This document shows positions 55,735 to 64,000 of a DNA stretch of 64,000 nt, in pieces. The notes below the pieces were generated by a model that was not told the DNA's origin, did not search any database, and saw nothing but the letters and a program-made list of their open reading frames with translations. This DNA comes from Pontimicrobium aquaticum (GTDB taxonomy: Bacteria; Bacteroidota; Bacteroidia; Flavobacteriales; Flavobacteriaceae). The position numbers and the translations under genes are program-made. How positions within the stretch are numbered: position 1 is the stretch's first letter; every line of letters begins with the position of its first letter. The DNA lies in the NCBI RefSeq assembly GCF_005047595.1, contig NZ_SUPL01000006.1, positions 1 through 64,000 on the forward strand. Reading direction: 5' to 3'.

Positions 55735-58377
55735 TTAAAATAGTGTAGCTTGTCCACTGTCTTCACTTTTATCATCCTTTGATGGCGAATTTGAATCTTC
55801 AATTTCCTTTTTATGAGACACCACTTCTTCTTCTACTACTTCCATATCATCTACAGGTACGTCTTTAGGTGCCTCATAAGGCAGCGAGTCCAGTAAATTA
55901 ATTTGATTTATTTTATCTTTAGTTAACTGATTTCCAAGAGCATTAATACCTTTTATTGCAATAAACTCTTCAAGATTAACTTCTAAGTTGTCTTTTCTGT
56001 CTTTTCCACGTTCTTTTGCAAATACTACCTCAACCATTGGTCGCCAATCGGTCGATACAATTTCTAATTGTGAGTTATCATGATCTGAAATAAAGCTCTC
56101 TATTTTGTTTTCATTCTCTACCAAGAATCGTTTCACATAATAACGCTCTTTGTCGCCATCAAAATAAATAGCAGAAATTGGTTTTTTAGGAATCCATTTT
56201 TCCATCACAATCATATCGTTATCAAAACGTGCCGTAATTTCTGGAGTAATAGTTTTTATTAATCCTGATTGTGTGATAATAAGAATTCTGTCTTCCCCTC
56301 TAAACTCACCAACCAGCTCACCTCTGCCATCTACATTTAAACGCTGAACCGTGTCGTCAAACCATATTTTACGAGGTTTTAAAGTGCTAACTCCTTTTTC
56401 CTTGAGTTCAATACGCTTTACAGAATATTTTGTAACTAAATTCCCTTTAGAGGTACGTCCTTTAATAAGAATATCAGCAAAATCTAAGTCCCATTTTAAC
56501 TTTTTAATACTTCCTACTTGTCTCAGCATAACTGTAACCACTTCAGCCTCACCATTAGGATTTGCTGAAAAATAAAGCACCACAGAATTACCACTCCCAT
56601 TTGTTAGGTCATACTCTCTATCTCTAGTCATAGATGTAACCGCAAAACGCTTAACATAAGATGAACCACCTTTACCATCACGATAAATCATGTTATAAAT
56701 GGTGCGTTTGTCTTTTTTCTTAAAAACCGCAACGTGAATAATATTTTTGCCAACAAAGGTTTTGGTATCTACTTTAGTGACCATCATTTTACCTTCCTTG
56801 GTAAATACAATAATATCATCAATATCACTACAGTCACATACATATTCATCACGACGTAACGAAGTACCTATGAATCCTTCATCTTTATTAACGTAAAGTT
56901 TGGTGTTTCTAATAACTACTTTAGTAGCATCTACGTCATCAAACACTCGTATTTCAGTTTGACGTTCTCTACCCTTTCCGTATTCCTTTTTAAGTCTCGT
57001 AAAATAGGTAATAGCATAATCTATTAGATTTGCTAAATGATGTTTTACCTCAGCAATTTGCTCTTCTAGAGCATCTATTTTCTGTTGAGCCTTATCAATA
57101 TCAAATTTAGAAATACGCTTGATTCTAATTTCTGTTAACCTAACGATATCTTCTTCTGTTACAGCGCGTTTTAAATGCTTTACATGTGGTTGAAGTCCTC
57201 TATCTATCGCATCTATAACACCTTGCCATGTTTCTTCTTCTTCAATATCACGATAGATTCGGTTTTCAATAAAGATACGCTCTAAGGATGCAAAATGCCA
57301 TTGTTCTTCAAACTCACCAAGTCTAATTTCTAGTTCTTGCTTTAATAACTGAACCGTATTATCTGTAGAGCGACGCAACATTTCAGTAACACCCACAAAA
57401 AGTGGTTTGTTATCTTCAATAACACAGCCTAAAGGCGAAATAGATGTTTCGCAATTAGTAAAAGCATATAAGGCATCAATGGTTTTATCTGGTGAAATCC
57501 CTGAAGGTAAATGCACTAATATTTCAACATCAGCGGCTGTATTGTCTTCAATCTTTTTGATTTTAATTTTCCCTTTATCGTTTGCTTTTAAGATAGAATC
57601 TATTAAGGATGATGTATTAGTGCCATAAGGAATCTCAGTAATAACTAAGGTGTTTTTATCTAATTGTGAAATTTTTGCTCTAATACGCACCTTACCTCCT
57701 CTTAAACCATCATTATAGTTTGTAAAGTCAGCAATTCCAGCTGTTGGAAAATCTGGTAAAATTGTAAATCGCTTTCCTTGTAAATGTTTTACTGATGCGT
57801 CTATCAACTCTATGAAATTATGCGGCAAAATTTTGGTTGACAATCCAACCGCAATACCTTCACCTCCTTGAGCCAATAGCAACGGAAACATTACTGGAAG
57901 ATTCACTGGCTCTTTTCGGCGACCATCATAAGATGCTTGCCATTCTGTTATTTTCGGATTATAAACTACATCTAAGGCAAACTTTGATAAACGTGCTTCA
58001 ATATAACGAGATGCAGCTGCACTATCTCCTGTTAATATATTTCCCCAGTTACCTTGCGTATCGATTAATAAATCCTTCTGACCAATTTGCACCATCGCAT
58101 CAGCAATACTTGCATCGCCATGTGGATGATATTGCATGGTATGACCTACGATATTTGCTACTTTGTTATAGCGACCATCGTCCAAATCTTTCATGGAATG
58201 CATAATACGACGCTGTACAGGCTTAAAACCATCTTCTATGGCAGGAACAGCACGCTCTAAAATTACATACGATGCATAATCTAGAAACCATTCCTTGTAC
58301 ATTCCTGTAACTTTGGTAATGGTTTCTTGGCTATCGTCGTTATTATTGTTGATTAAGTCAATATTATCTTCACTCAT
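55735..58377 (-). CDS. parC: DNA topoisomerase IV subunit A (DNA gyrase A-like)
   Basis: 880 aa. The catalytic tyrosine is Tyr125 in AAASRYIEARLS; EDGFKPVQRRIMHSM, the HPHGDASIADAM quinolone-region segment (84-95) and PLLLAQGGEGIAVG are conserved. The C-terminal half has beta-pinwheel-like blades (e.g. DEGFIGTSLRRDEYV). The last 45 residues are acidic and rich in Ser, Lys and Asp. It starts 1 bp after parE, which makes ParC rather than GyrA the better name. It relaxes and decatenates DNA with ParE. Confidence 0.95.
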   Translation of the reverse strand: MSEDNIDLINNNNDDSQETITKVTGMYKEWFLDYASYVILERAVPAIEDGFKPVQRRIMHSMKDLDDGRYNKVANIVGHTMQYHPHGDASIADAMVQIGQKDLLIDTQGNWGNILTGDSAAASRYIEARLSKFALDVVYNPKITEWQASYDGRRKEPVNLPVMFPLLLAQGGEGIAVGLSTKILPHNFIELIDASVKHLQGKRFTILPDFPTAGIADFTNYNDGLRGGKVRIRAKISQLDKNTLVITEIPYGTNTSSLIDSILKANDKGKIKIKKIEDNTAADVEILVHLPSGISPDKTIDALYAFTNCETSISPLGCVIEDNKPLFVGVTEMLRRSTDNTVQLLKQELEIRLGEFEEQWHFASLERIFIENRIYRDIEEEETWQGVIDAIDRGLQPHVKHLKRAVTEEDIVRLTEIRIKRISKFDIDKAQQKIDALEEQIAEVKHHLANLIDYAITYFTRLKKEYGKGRERQTEIRVFDDVDATKVVIRNTKLYVNKDEGFIGTSLRRDEYVCDCSDIDDIIVFTKEGKMMVTKVDTKTFVGKNIIHVAVFKKKDKRTIYNMIYRDGKGGSSYVKRFAVTSMTRDREYDLTNGSGNSVVLYFSANPNGEAEVVTVMLRQVGSIKKLKWDLDFADILIKGRTSKGNLVTKYSVKRIELKEKGVSTLKPRKIWFDDTVQRLNVDGRGELVGEFRGEDRILIITQSGLIKTITPEITARFDNDMIVMEKWIPKKPISAIYFDGDKERYYVKRFLVENENKIESFISDHDNSQLEIVSTDWRPMVEVVFAKERGKDRKDNLEVNLEEFIAIKGINALGNQLTKDKINQINLLDSLPYEAPKDVPVDDMEVVEEEVVSHKKEIEDSNSPSKDDKSEDSGQATLF

Positions 58378-58378
58378 A

Positions 58379-60238
58379 CTAATTATCCTCTTCTACTAAA
58401 TCCAACTCCACTTTTAAATTGTCAATTATAAATTCTTGTCTTGTAGGTGTGTTTTTGCCCATATAGAACGACAACAACTCATCTATAGACATATCTTTAT
58501 CAAGCATTACAGGATCCAATCTAATATCTTCGCCTATAAAGTATTTAAATTCGTCAGGCGAAATCTCACCAAGTCCTTTAAATCGTGTTATTTCTGGCTT
58601 AGGTTTTAACTTTTCAATAGCTTCCCTTCGCTCTTCTTCGGAATAGCAATAAATGGTTTCTTTTTTATTACGAACCCTAAATAAAGGTGTTTGCAAAATA
58701 TATAAATGTCCTTCTTTAATCACTTCTGGAAAAAATTGTAAAAAGAAGGTAATTAACAACAGCCTAATATGCATACCATCTACGTCGGCATCAGTTGCTA
58801 TTACTACATTGTTATAGCGTAAATCTTCTAGTGATTCTTCAATATTCAACGCAGCTTGAAGCAAGTTAAATTCCTCGTTTTCATATACAATTTTTTTACT
58901 CAGTCCATAGCAATTTAAAGGTTTTCCTTTTAAGCTAAAAACCGCTTGTGTATTCACGTCGCGAGATTTTGTTATACTACCAGAAGCCGAATCTCCCTCA
59001 GTAATGAAGAGTGTAGTTTCTAAATTACGTTCGTTTTTAGTATCTCCAAAATGTACACGACAATCGCGTAGCTTTTTATTGTGCAAACTCGCCTTTTTAG
59101 CTCTGTCTTTTGCTAGTTTTCTAATACCAGACAATTCTTTACGCTCACGCTCTGCTTGTAGAATTTTACGTTGAATTTTCTCTGCAGTATCGGGGTTCTT
59201 GTGTAAAAAGTTATCTAAATATGTTTTTACAAAGTCGTTGATGTAAGTTCTAACCGTTGGCAAATCGCCTCCCATATCAGTTGACCCCAACTTTGTTTTT
59301 GTTTGACTTTCAAAAACAGGTTCCATGACTTTTATAGAAACGGCTGAAACAACCGATTTTCTTACATCTGAAGCATCGTAGTTTTTACCATAGAATTCTC
59401 TAACAGTTTTAACTAACGCTTCTCTAAATGCTGATAAATGCGTACCACCTTGCGTGGTGTTTTGTCCGTTTACAAACGAATGGTACTCTTCGCTATATTG
59501 TGTTTTACTATGTGTTAAAGCTACTTCAATATCGTCTCCTCGTAAATGAATAATTGGGTATAATTGGTCTGATTCACTTATATTTTCACTAAGCAAATCT
59601 TTAAGTCCGTTTTCACTATAATACTTCTCACCATTAAAAACAATGGTTAATCCAGGGTTTAGATACACATAATTCTTAAGGAGTTTAGCAACATATTCGT
59701 TTCTAAACTTATAATTTTTAAATATCCCTTCATCTGGTATAAACGATACTTTTGTTCCTTTACGTCTTGAGGTGTCTTCTAATAATTCTTCATTGGTTAG
59801 GTTTCCTTGTTCAAATTCAGCTGAAGCCGATTTACCATCACGTGTAGATTCTACTCTAAAGTAAGTAGAAAGCGCATTTACTGCTTTAGTACCAACACCA
59901 TTTAATCCAACCGATTTCTTAAAGGCTTTTGAATCGTACTTACCTCCCGTATTCATTTTAGACACTACATCTACTACTTTCCCAAGTGGAATACCACGAC
60001 CATAATCGCGTACAATAACTTTATTGCCCTGAATAGAAATTTCGATAGTCTTACCAGCTCCCATAACATACTCATCAATGGAGTTATCCAAGACTTCTTT
60101 TACAAGAATATATATACCATCATCTGGAGAGGATCCGTCTCCCAATTTACCAATATACATACCAGGACGCATTCGGATGTGTTCTTTCCAATCGAGCGAG
60201 CGTATATTATCTTCGGTATATTTGGTTTGTTGAGACAT
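58379..60238 (-). CDS. parE: DNA topoisomerase IV subunit B
   Basis: ATPase subunit, 619 aa. GHKL ATP-binding domain: [33 protein letters not shown]; transducer domain with [17 protein letters not shown] domain with [12 protein letters not shown] (catalytic Glu) and [19 protein letters not shown]. The length suits ParE rather than the longer GyrB with insertion. Its stop lies 1 bp from the parC start, so it is the first gene of a parE-parC operon. Confidence 0.96.
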   Translation of the reverse strand: MSQQTKYTEDNIRSLDWKEHIRMRPGMYIGKLGDGSSPDDGIYILVKEVLDNSIDEYVMGAGKTIEISIQGNKVIVRDYGRGIPLGKVVDVVSKMNTGGKYDSKAFKKSVGLNGVGTKAVNALSTYFRVESTRDGKSASAEFEQGNLTNEELLEDTSRRKGTKVSFIPDEGIFKNYKFRNEYVAKLLKNYVYLNPGLTIVFNGEKYYSENGLKDLLSENISESDQLYPIIHLRGDDIEVALTHSKTQYSEEYHSFVNGQNTTQGGTHLSAFREALVKTVREFYGKNYDASDVRKSVVSAVSIKVMEPVFESQTKTKLGSTDMGGDLPTVRTYINDFVKTYLDNFLHKNPDTAEKIQRKILQAERERKELSGIRKLAKDRAKKASLHNKKLRDCRVHFGDTKNERNLETTLFITEGDSASGSITKSRDVNTQAVFSLKGKPLNCYGLSKKIVYENEEFNLLQAALNIEESLEDLRYNNVVIATDADVDGMHIRLLLITFFLQFFPEVIKEGHLYILQTPLFRVRNKKETIYCYSEEERREAIEKLKPKPEITRFKGLGEISPDEFKYFIGEDIRLDPVMLDKDMSIDELLSFYMGKNTPTRQEFIIDNLKVELDLVEEDN

Positions 60239-60320
60239 AAATAAGGTAAAAAAATTGACAGGTTGCTAATATAACACAACACCATAAAAAATGAAATAAT
60301 GAGCTCACAAAGTAATTAAC

Positions 60321-60358
60321 AAAAAATAGCTAATATTGTTGAGAACATTGGCTATTTT
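60321..60358 (-). terminator. Rho-independent terminator of ychF
   Basis: AAAATAGC (60323-60330) pairs with GCTATTTT (60351-60358), with a further partial stem inside (AATATTGTT with AACATTG). On the minus strand it is followed by a run of six U (60326-60321). It lies 20 bp after the ychF stop. Confidence 0.75.
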
Positions 60359-60378
60359 AATTTATTTAAGGTTTGAGT

Positions 60379-61473
60379 TTACACATTAAACAAAAAATGC
60401 ATTACATCACCATCTTTTACAATGTACTGCTTTCCTTCGACACGCATCTTTCCAGCTTCTTTCACTTTAGCTTCACTACCGTAATTAACGTAATCGTCGT
60501 AAGCGATAACTTCGGCTCTAATAAAGCCTTTTTCAAAGTCAGTGTGGATGACTCCTGCAGCTTGAGGTGCTGTAGCTCCTATATCTACTGTCCAAGCTCT
60601 AACTTCTTTAACACCTGCAGTAAAATAGGTTTGTTGATTTAATAGTTTATATGCTGACCGTATTAACTTAGAAGATCCTGGTTCATCTAATCCAATATCT
60701 TCTAAAAACATTTGACGCTCTTCGTAATCGTCCAGTTCGTTAATGTCTGCTTCTGTACCAACTGCCAACACCAATACTTCGGCGTTTTCATTTTTTACAG
60801 CCTCTTTAACTTGCTCAACATAATCATTTCCAGAAACAGCTGAGTTTTCATCTACATTACACACATACATCACAGGCTTATCTGTAATAAATTGCAAAGG
60901 CTTTACATAAGCTGCATAATCATCCTCACTAAAGTCCAAAGCTCTAATCGAGGTTCCTTGCTCTAACCCTTCTTTAATTTTTAAAAGAACAGCCTCCTCT
61001 TTTTGAGCTTCTTTGTTTCCAGTTTTTGCTGCACGCTTTACTTTATCCAACTTCTTTTCAGCAGTTTCTAAATCTTTTAGTTGCAGTTCGATATCTATGG
61101 TTTCCTTATCTCTTATTGGATTGATATTTCCATCAACATGTACAATGTTGTCATTATCAAAACAGCGTAATACATGCAAAATAGCATCCGTTTCACGAAT
61201 ATTTGCTAAGAATTGATTTCCTAATCCTTCACCTTTACTAGCTCCTTTAACCAATCCTGCTATATCTACAATTTCAACTGTAGCTGGCAGTACGCGTTCT
61301 GGCTTTACCAGTTCTTCTAATTTTTTTAATCTTGGATCTGGCACATTTACCACACCAATATTTGGTTCGATAGTACAAAACGGAAAGTTAGCACTTTGTG
61401 CTTTAGCATTAGATAAACAATTAAATAATGTTGACTTTCCAACATTTGGTAATCCGACGATTCCAGCTTTCAT
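60379..61473 (-). CDS. ychF: Redox-regulated ATPase YchF
   Basis: 364 aa Obg-family P-loop ATPase. Walker [13 protein letters not shown] is at 5-16, with [13 protein letters not shown], the G3 region [21 protein letters not shown], and a C-terminal TGS domain ending [13 protein letters not shown]. YchF binds the ribosome and catalase-related partners in some bacteria. The frame is open to 61527; the ATG at 61473 ([14 protein letters not shown]) is the family start and a -7 box at 61494-61501 supports it. Confidence 0.97.
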   Translation of the reverse strand: MKAGIVGLPNVGKSTLFNCLSNAKAQSANFPFCTIEPNIGVVNVPDPRLKKLEELVKPERVLPATVEIVDIAGLVKGASKGEGLGNQFLANIRETDAILHVLRCFDNDNIVHVDGNINPIRDKETIDIELQLKDLETAEKKLDKVKRAAKTGNKEAQKEEAVLLKIKEGLEQGTSIRALDFSEDDYAAYVKPLQFITDKPVMYVCNVDENSAVSGNDYVEQVKEAVKNENAEVLVLAVGTEADINELDDYEERQMFLEDIGLDEPGSSKLIRSAYKLLNQQTYFTAGVKEVRAWTVDIGATAPQAAGVIHTDFEKGFIRAEVIAYDDYVNYGSEAKVKEAGKMRVEGKQYIVKDGDVMHFLFNV

Positions 61474-61493
61474 AGAAACTAATTTTAAGGTGG

Positions 61494-61501
61494 CAAATGT
61501 A
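61494..61501 (-). promoter_or_regulatory. Candidate -7 box of ychF
   Basis: On the minus strand this reads TACATTTG, matching TAnnTTTG, 20 bp before the ATG at 61473. The start would lie inside the longer open frame, so it favours the shorter protein. No clear -33 element. Confidence 0.45.
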
Positions 61502-61583
61502 ACTATTTTAACAAGAATTTTAAACACTTAGCGTTACAAATACGTAATTTCATCGTCTAGTTTTTATAATCATCAATCTTTCT

Positions 61584-63062
61584 ATGAAAACCCATCTTTC
61601 AATTTTTATAATTTTAATTGCAAATGTTGCTTTTGGTCAGAATTTAACAGCAAAAGTTGTTGACAATAATAACAACCCAATTCCTTTTGCAACGGTTCAA
61701 ACCAATAAAAATTCTGGTGTTATTACTAACGAAGAAGGCTTTTTTACTATTAACCTTGAAGATATTACTTCTAATGAAATTACTTTTAGCTGCCTTGGAT
61801 TTGCATCTCGCACCATAACAATAGAGGCTATACAAAACAACAATAATATAATTGTTTTAGAAGAGTTTATTAACGAACTAGGAAAAGTGTTTTTAAGCAC
61901 TACAACACCTAATGCCGACGACATTATACAAAAAGTAAATAGTAATCTAGCAAAAAACTATCAACACGAAAACCAAACCGTTCAGTTTTTTCATCGCAAT
62001 ACTGCTTATGCCGATTTTAGTCGTTTTGAAGCCAAAGTCACCAAAGCATCTGGAATGCGAAAAAAGCAACATGAAGGCGTTAATAAAAGTTTAGATTCGT
62101 TAACAAGAACAATTATTAATAGCAACACCGTATATTTTCAAGATTACCTAGGCGATTTAATGATTAAAAACAACAAAGAAGCTAAGCTAAATATACATAA
62201 AGCGACTAGTTTAATAGATAACAGTAAGAATTTTTCTTTAGACAACGTACAAACCAAAGCTCAAGATTTAATTCTAAAATACCTTGATACAACACTTACT
62301 TACAAGCTTAAAACTGGAATCATTAAAGTTGAAGATTCCATGTCTTTAAAATCTAATAATGACAACAAAAAAGACAACGAAGCCATTTACAATGTTAAAA
62401 ACCTAAAAGGAGAAACACATGGATTATTGCATGATGCACAAACATACAACAACTCTTTTATGAGGAAAATAATTAACCCAGATAACTATAAATATGAATT
62501 TATTGATGTAACTGGTTTTAATAATGAGTTAGTATATATTATTGAATTTAAACCTAGAAAAGCAAAATCTAAATATGCCGGAAAGCTTTACATAACTGAT
62601 GAAACTTTTGCTGTTATTAAATTAGATTATGATTTTGGCAAAGGTAAACGAGGCGAAAAATTCAACCTTAAGTTGTTACTAGGTATTAAATATGTTGAAA
62701 ACATTAATAAAGGTACTATTATCTTTCAAAAAAATGCTAATAGTACCTATAGTCCAAAATATATTAATCAAGAAGAAGGTCGTTATTTTTATGTAAATAG
62801 ACCAATTAAGTTTATTGAAAACAGTCGCGAACGAAACAAAGTTGGGTTTAACTTTTTAATTGAAGGAAGCGCTAAATCTAAACAAGAATTGTTTATCATT
62901 AATAAATCTGACTTAATTAGTAGTGAGTTCTCATCATTTACAGAGCCTGAAGATGTACCTTATCAAAAATTAAAACAATACGATCCTTCCATCTGGAAAG
63001 CTTATAATGCCATTGAGCCTTTAGAAGAAATGAAGCGTTTTAAGAGTAGTGATGAAAATTAA
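61584..63062 (+). CDS. Carboxypeptidase-like regulatory-domain protein (secreted)
   Basis: 492 aa with a signal peptide ending VAFGQN (about residue 19). Residues about 22-100 form a CarboxypepD_reg-like beta domain (VVDNNNNPIPFATVQT, then ITFSCLGFASRTITI). The following part (about 110-492) contains helical and beta segments, e.g. YKYEFIDVTGFNNELVYIIEFKPRKAKSKYAGKLYI, without catalytic motif. Such proteins are common in Bacteroidetes envelopes and may bind TonB-linked proteins; specific function unknown. Confidence 0.78.
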   Translation: MKTHLSIFIILIANVAFGQNLTAKVVDNNNNPIPFATVQTNKNSGVITNEEGFFTINLEDITSNEITFSCLGFASRTITIEAIQNNNNIIVLEEFINELGKVFLSTTTPNADDIIQKVNSNLAKNYQHENQTVQFFHRNTAYADFSRFEAKVTKASGMRKKQHEGVNKSLDSLTRTIINSNTVYFQDYLGDLMIKNNKEAKLNIHKATSLIDNSKNFSLDNVQTKAQDLILKYLDTTLTYKLKTGIIKVEDSMSLKSNNDNKKDNEAIYNVKNLKGETHGLLHDAQTYNNSFMRKIINPDNYKYEFIDVTGFNNELVYIIEFKPRKAKSKYAGKLYITDETFAVIKLDYDFGKGKRGEKFNLKLLLGIKYVENINKGTIIFQKNANSTYSPKYINQEEGRYFYVNRPIKFIENSRERNKVGFNFLIEGSAKSKQELFIINKSDLISSEFSSFTEPEDVPYQKLKQYDPSIWKAYNAIEPLEEMKRFKSSDEN

Positions 63063-63109
63063 AGTTAGTTTATATAATATTCTTATATACCGATTAACCG
63101 CATACCTTG

Positions 63110-63730
63110 TTATAGCAGTTTTTTATTTCTCATTTTTAAGTTCAATCCAATTACCCAAGTAAGTATTACAATAAAGGTCATTTTCTGTATAACTGGAAGA
63201 TATTCTATTAAATTCTCGATATAGTAAAACAAATTGTTCATCACTACAAGTATTATACATACTATTCCGCTTATTTTTAAAAAGGTCATGTTATTTTTAT
63301 GAAGCCTTCTCATTATTGCAATTATTCCAAAAGTACCAAAAACACTTAATAATGTTGTCATAACATCGTGATACTTTGTAAAAATAAAGACTGCCGACAC
63401 CATAGAAATAGTGCCTGAAATTTTTAGTATCAATTTCCACGCTCGGTTTTTCTCAAAGATTGATGCAAAATAATAATAGTTAAGCGCTACACTCGAGCAT
63501 AGAATAATTATTGCAATAAAGGCTGTGGGTCTTGCAAGGTTTTCCTGTCCATTTAACGCATTTTCAAGCATTAAGTTGCACCAGAAATTATTAAACCAAT
63601 CAAATCCAACCGAGTTTATATCCGCTTGTGATCCTCCAGGATACAAGCTTGCCGCATAAACAAAAAGCACAACAAAAATTAAAATTCCAAAGGTGGGCAA
63701 GAAAATTAATAAGTCCTTGAAGCTTTTCAT
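63110..63730 (-). CDS. Multi-pass membrane protein of unknown function
   Basis: 206 aa with about six membrane segments (about 7-28, 68-88, 98-116, 123-140, 149-168 and 181-199). The loop after the first segment reads AASLYPGGSQADINSVGFDWFNN, which resembles the DUF998/Frag1-like layout, though I am not sure. No catalytic residues stand out. It converges with the carboxypeptidase-domain gene (48 bp between stops). Confidence 0.6.
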   Translation of the reverse strand: MKSFKDLLIFLPTFGILIFVVLFVYAASLYPGGSQADINSVGFDWFNNFWCNLMLENALNGQENLARPTAFIAIIILCSSVALNYYYFASIFEKNRAWKLILKISGTISMVSAVFIFTKYHDVMTTLLSVFGTFGIIAIMRRLHKNNMTFLKISGIVCIILVVMNNLFYYIENLIEYLPVIQKMTFIVILTWVIGLNLKMRNKKLL

Positions 63731-63873
63731 ATTCTGCGATTTCTATAAATATGTTTCACTTTGTATGTGTATTTTTTTTAGTACAGAAGTCAATTCAACA
63801 CATGTAAGCTAATTTAATTCTTATAAATTTTAATACCAAGGCAATCAAAATGTTAAACAAAAAACTTATAAAC

Positions 63874-63901
63874 AAAAAATCCCAAGCTAAGGCTAGGGAT
63901 T
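63874..63901 (-). terminator. Rho-independent terminator of the right-edge gene
   Basis: AATCCC (63878-63883) pairs with GGGATT (63896-63901), with an inner AGC/GCT and a TAAG loop. On the minus strand six U follow (63879-63874). It lies 24 bp after the stop of the gene at the right edge. Confidence 0.8.
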
Positions 63902-63925
63902 CTTATTATATAATTTGATTATCAA

Positions 63926-64000
63926 TTAATCTTCTGGATGCATAAAACGTTGCTTTCCTAACAGCACGTCTTCTGTCTCTACATTATCTTCATCAGGGAC
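63926..64000 (-). CDS. C-terminal end of a gene entering from the right edge
   Basis: The frame without stop runs from base 64000 to a TAA at 63926-63928 and encodes 24 residues ending VLLGKQRFMHPED. The composition is acidic then basic, ending in the acidic tail HPED. I do not recognise the family. Its position just before a strong terminator confirms that it is the end of a real gene. Confidence 0.6.
   Translation of the reverse strand, partial: VPDEDNVETEDVLLGKQRFMHPED

Noticed and set aside
57837-58205. A 122-aa plus-strand frame inside parC
   Set aside because: It lies opposite the catalytic domain of ParC, which is strongly conserved; no support for a second gene.
61474-61527. N-terminal extension of YchF
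   Set aside because: The family starts [14 protein letters not shown]; a -7 box lies in the extension.
1-64000. CRISPR array, prophage, insertion sequence, tRNA or rRNA
   Set aside because: None was recognised on reading both strands; all intergenic gaps are short and AT-rich.

Overview
The window is chromosomal DNA from a member of the Bacteroidota, most likely a marine Flavobacteriaceae of the Winogradskyella/Lacinutrix/Olleya type (family confident, genus a guess). The reasons are the very AT-rich, densely packed genome, promoter -7 boxes of the TAnnTTTG type, the near absence of Shine-Dalgarno sequences, many SPII lipoproteins and Gln-terminated signal peptides, a 7TM/histidine-kinase set of flavobacterial style, and menaquinone as the quinone. 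I see no prophage, insertion sequence, CRISPR array, tRNA or rRNA. Almost all of it is core metabolism and housekeeping.

Layout. 1-763: the N-terminal part of a secreted, repeat-bearing adhesin-like protein running off the left edge. 1164-5744: histidine ammonia-lyase, a TlpA-like lipoprotein and the NAD(P)HX repair enzyme. 5876-10854: a threonine operon thrA-thrB-thrC, preceded by a 35-codon leader peptide with a Thr/Ile codon run (5902-6009) that is the best regulatory find in the window. 10851-19475: aminopeptidase P, gcvT, glutaminase, a sugar-nucleotide reductase-like SDR, pterin dehydratase, YebC-type regulator, class V aminotransferase and small proteins. 19480-30708: a menaquinone cluster on the minus strand (menI-like thioesterase, menF, menD, menB, menA, menC) interspersed with a CvfB-like S1 protein, DUF2853, a metallo-hydrolase and a CPBP protease; menE and a clear menH are not present.

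30763-41857: alpha/beta hydrolase, acetyltransferase, thioredoxin-like protein, nitronate monooxygenase, dnaK, a collagen-like lipoprotein, serine dehydratase, panB, an RluA-family pseudouridine synthase and an aldehyde dehydrogenase. 41841-43749: a three-gene unit of a 130-aa protein, a multi-pass membrane protein and a histidine kinase with no response regulator beside it. 43885-48141: the 5-oxoprolinase genes pxpA-pxpB-pxpC with an NRAMP-related transporter that lacks the metal-binding motif, plus a two-repeat secreted protein.

48177-61473: comM/yifB, YheT-type hydrolase, tilS, a sigma-factor-like protein, pabB, a DEAD-box helicase with a divergent promoter pair, topoisomerase IV parC-parE and ychF. 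61584-64000: a carboxypeptidase-regulatory-domain protein, a membrane protein, and the C-terminal end of a gene entering from the right edge.

Several gene starts are revised from the longest open frame (hutH, menF, nitronate monooxygenase, histidine kinase, 130-aa protein, NRAMP-like transporter, DEAD-box helicase, ychF). Three convergent gene pairs share a single TTAA as both stop codons, showing strong compaction.
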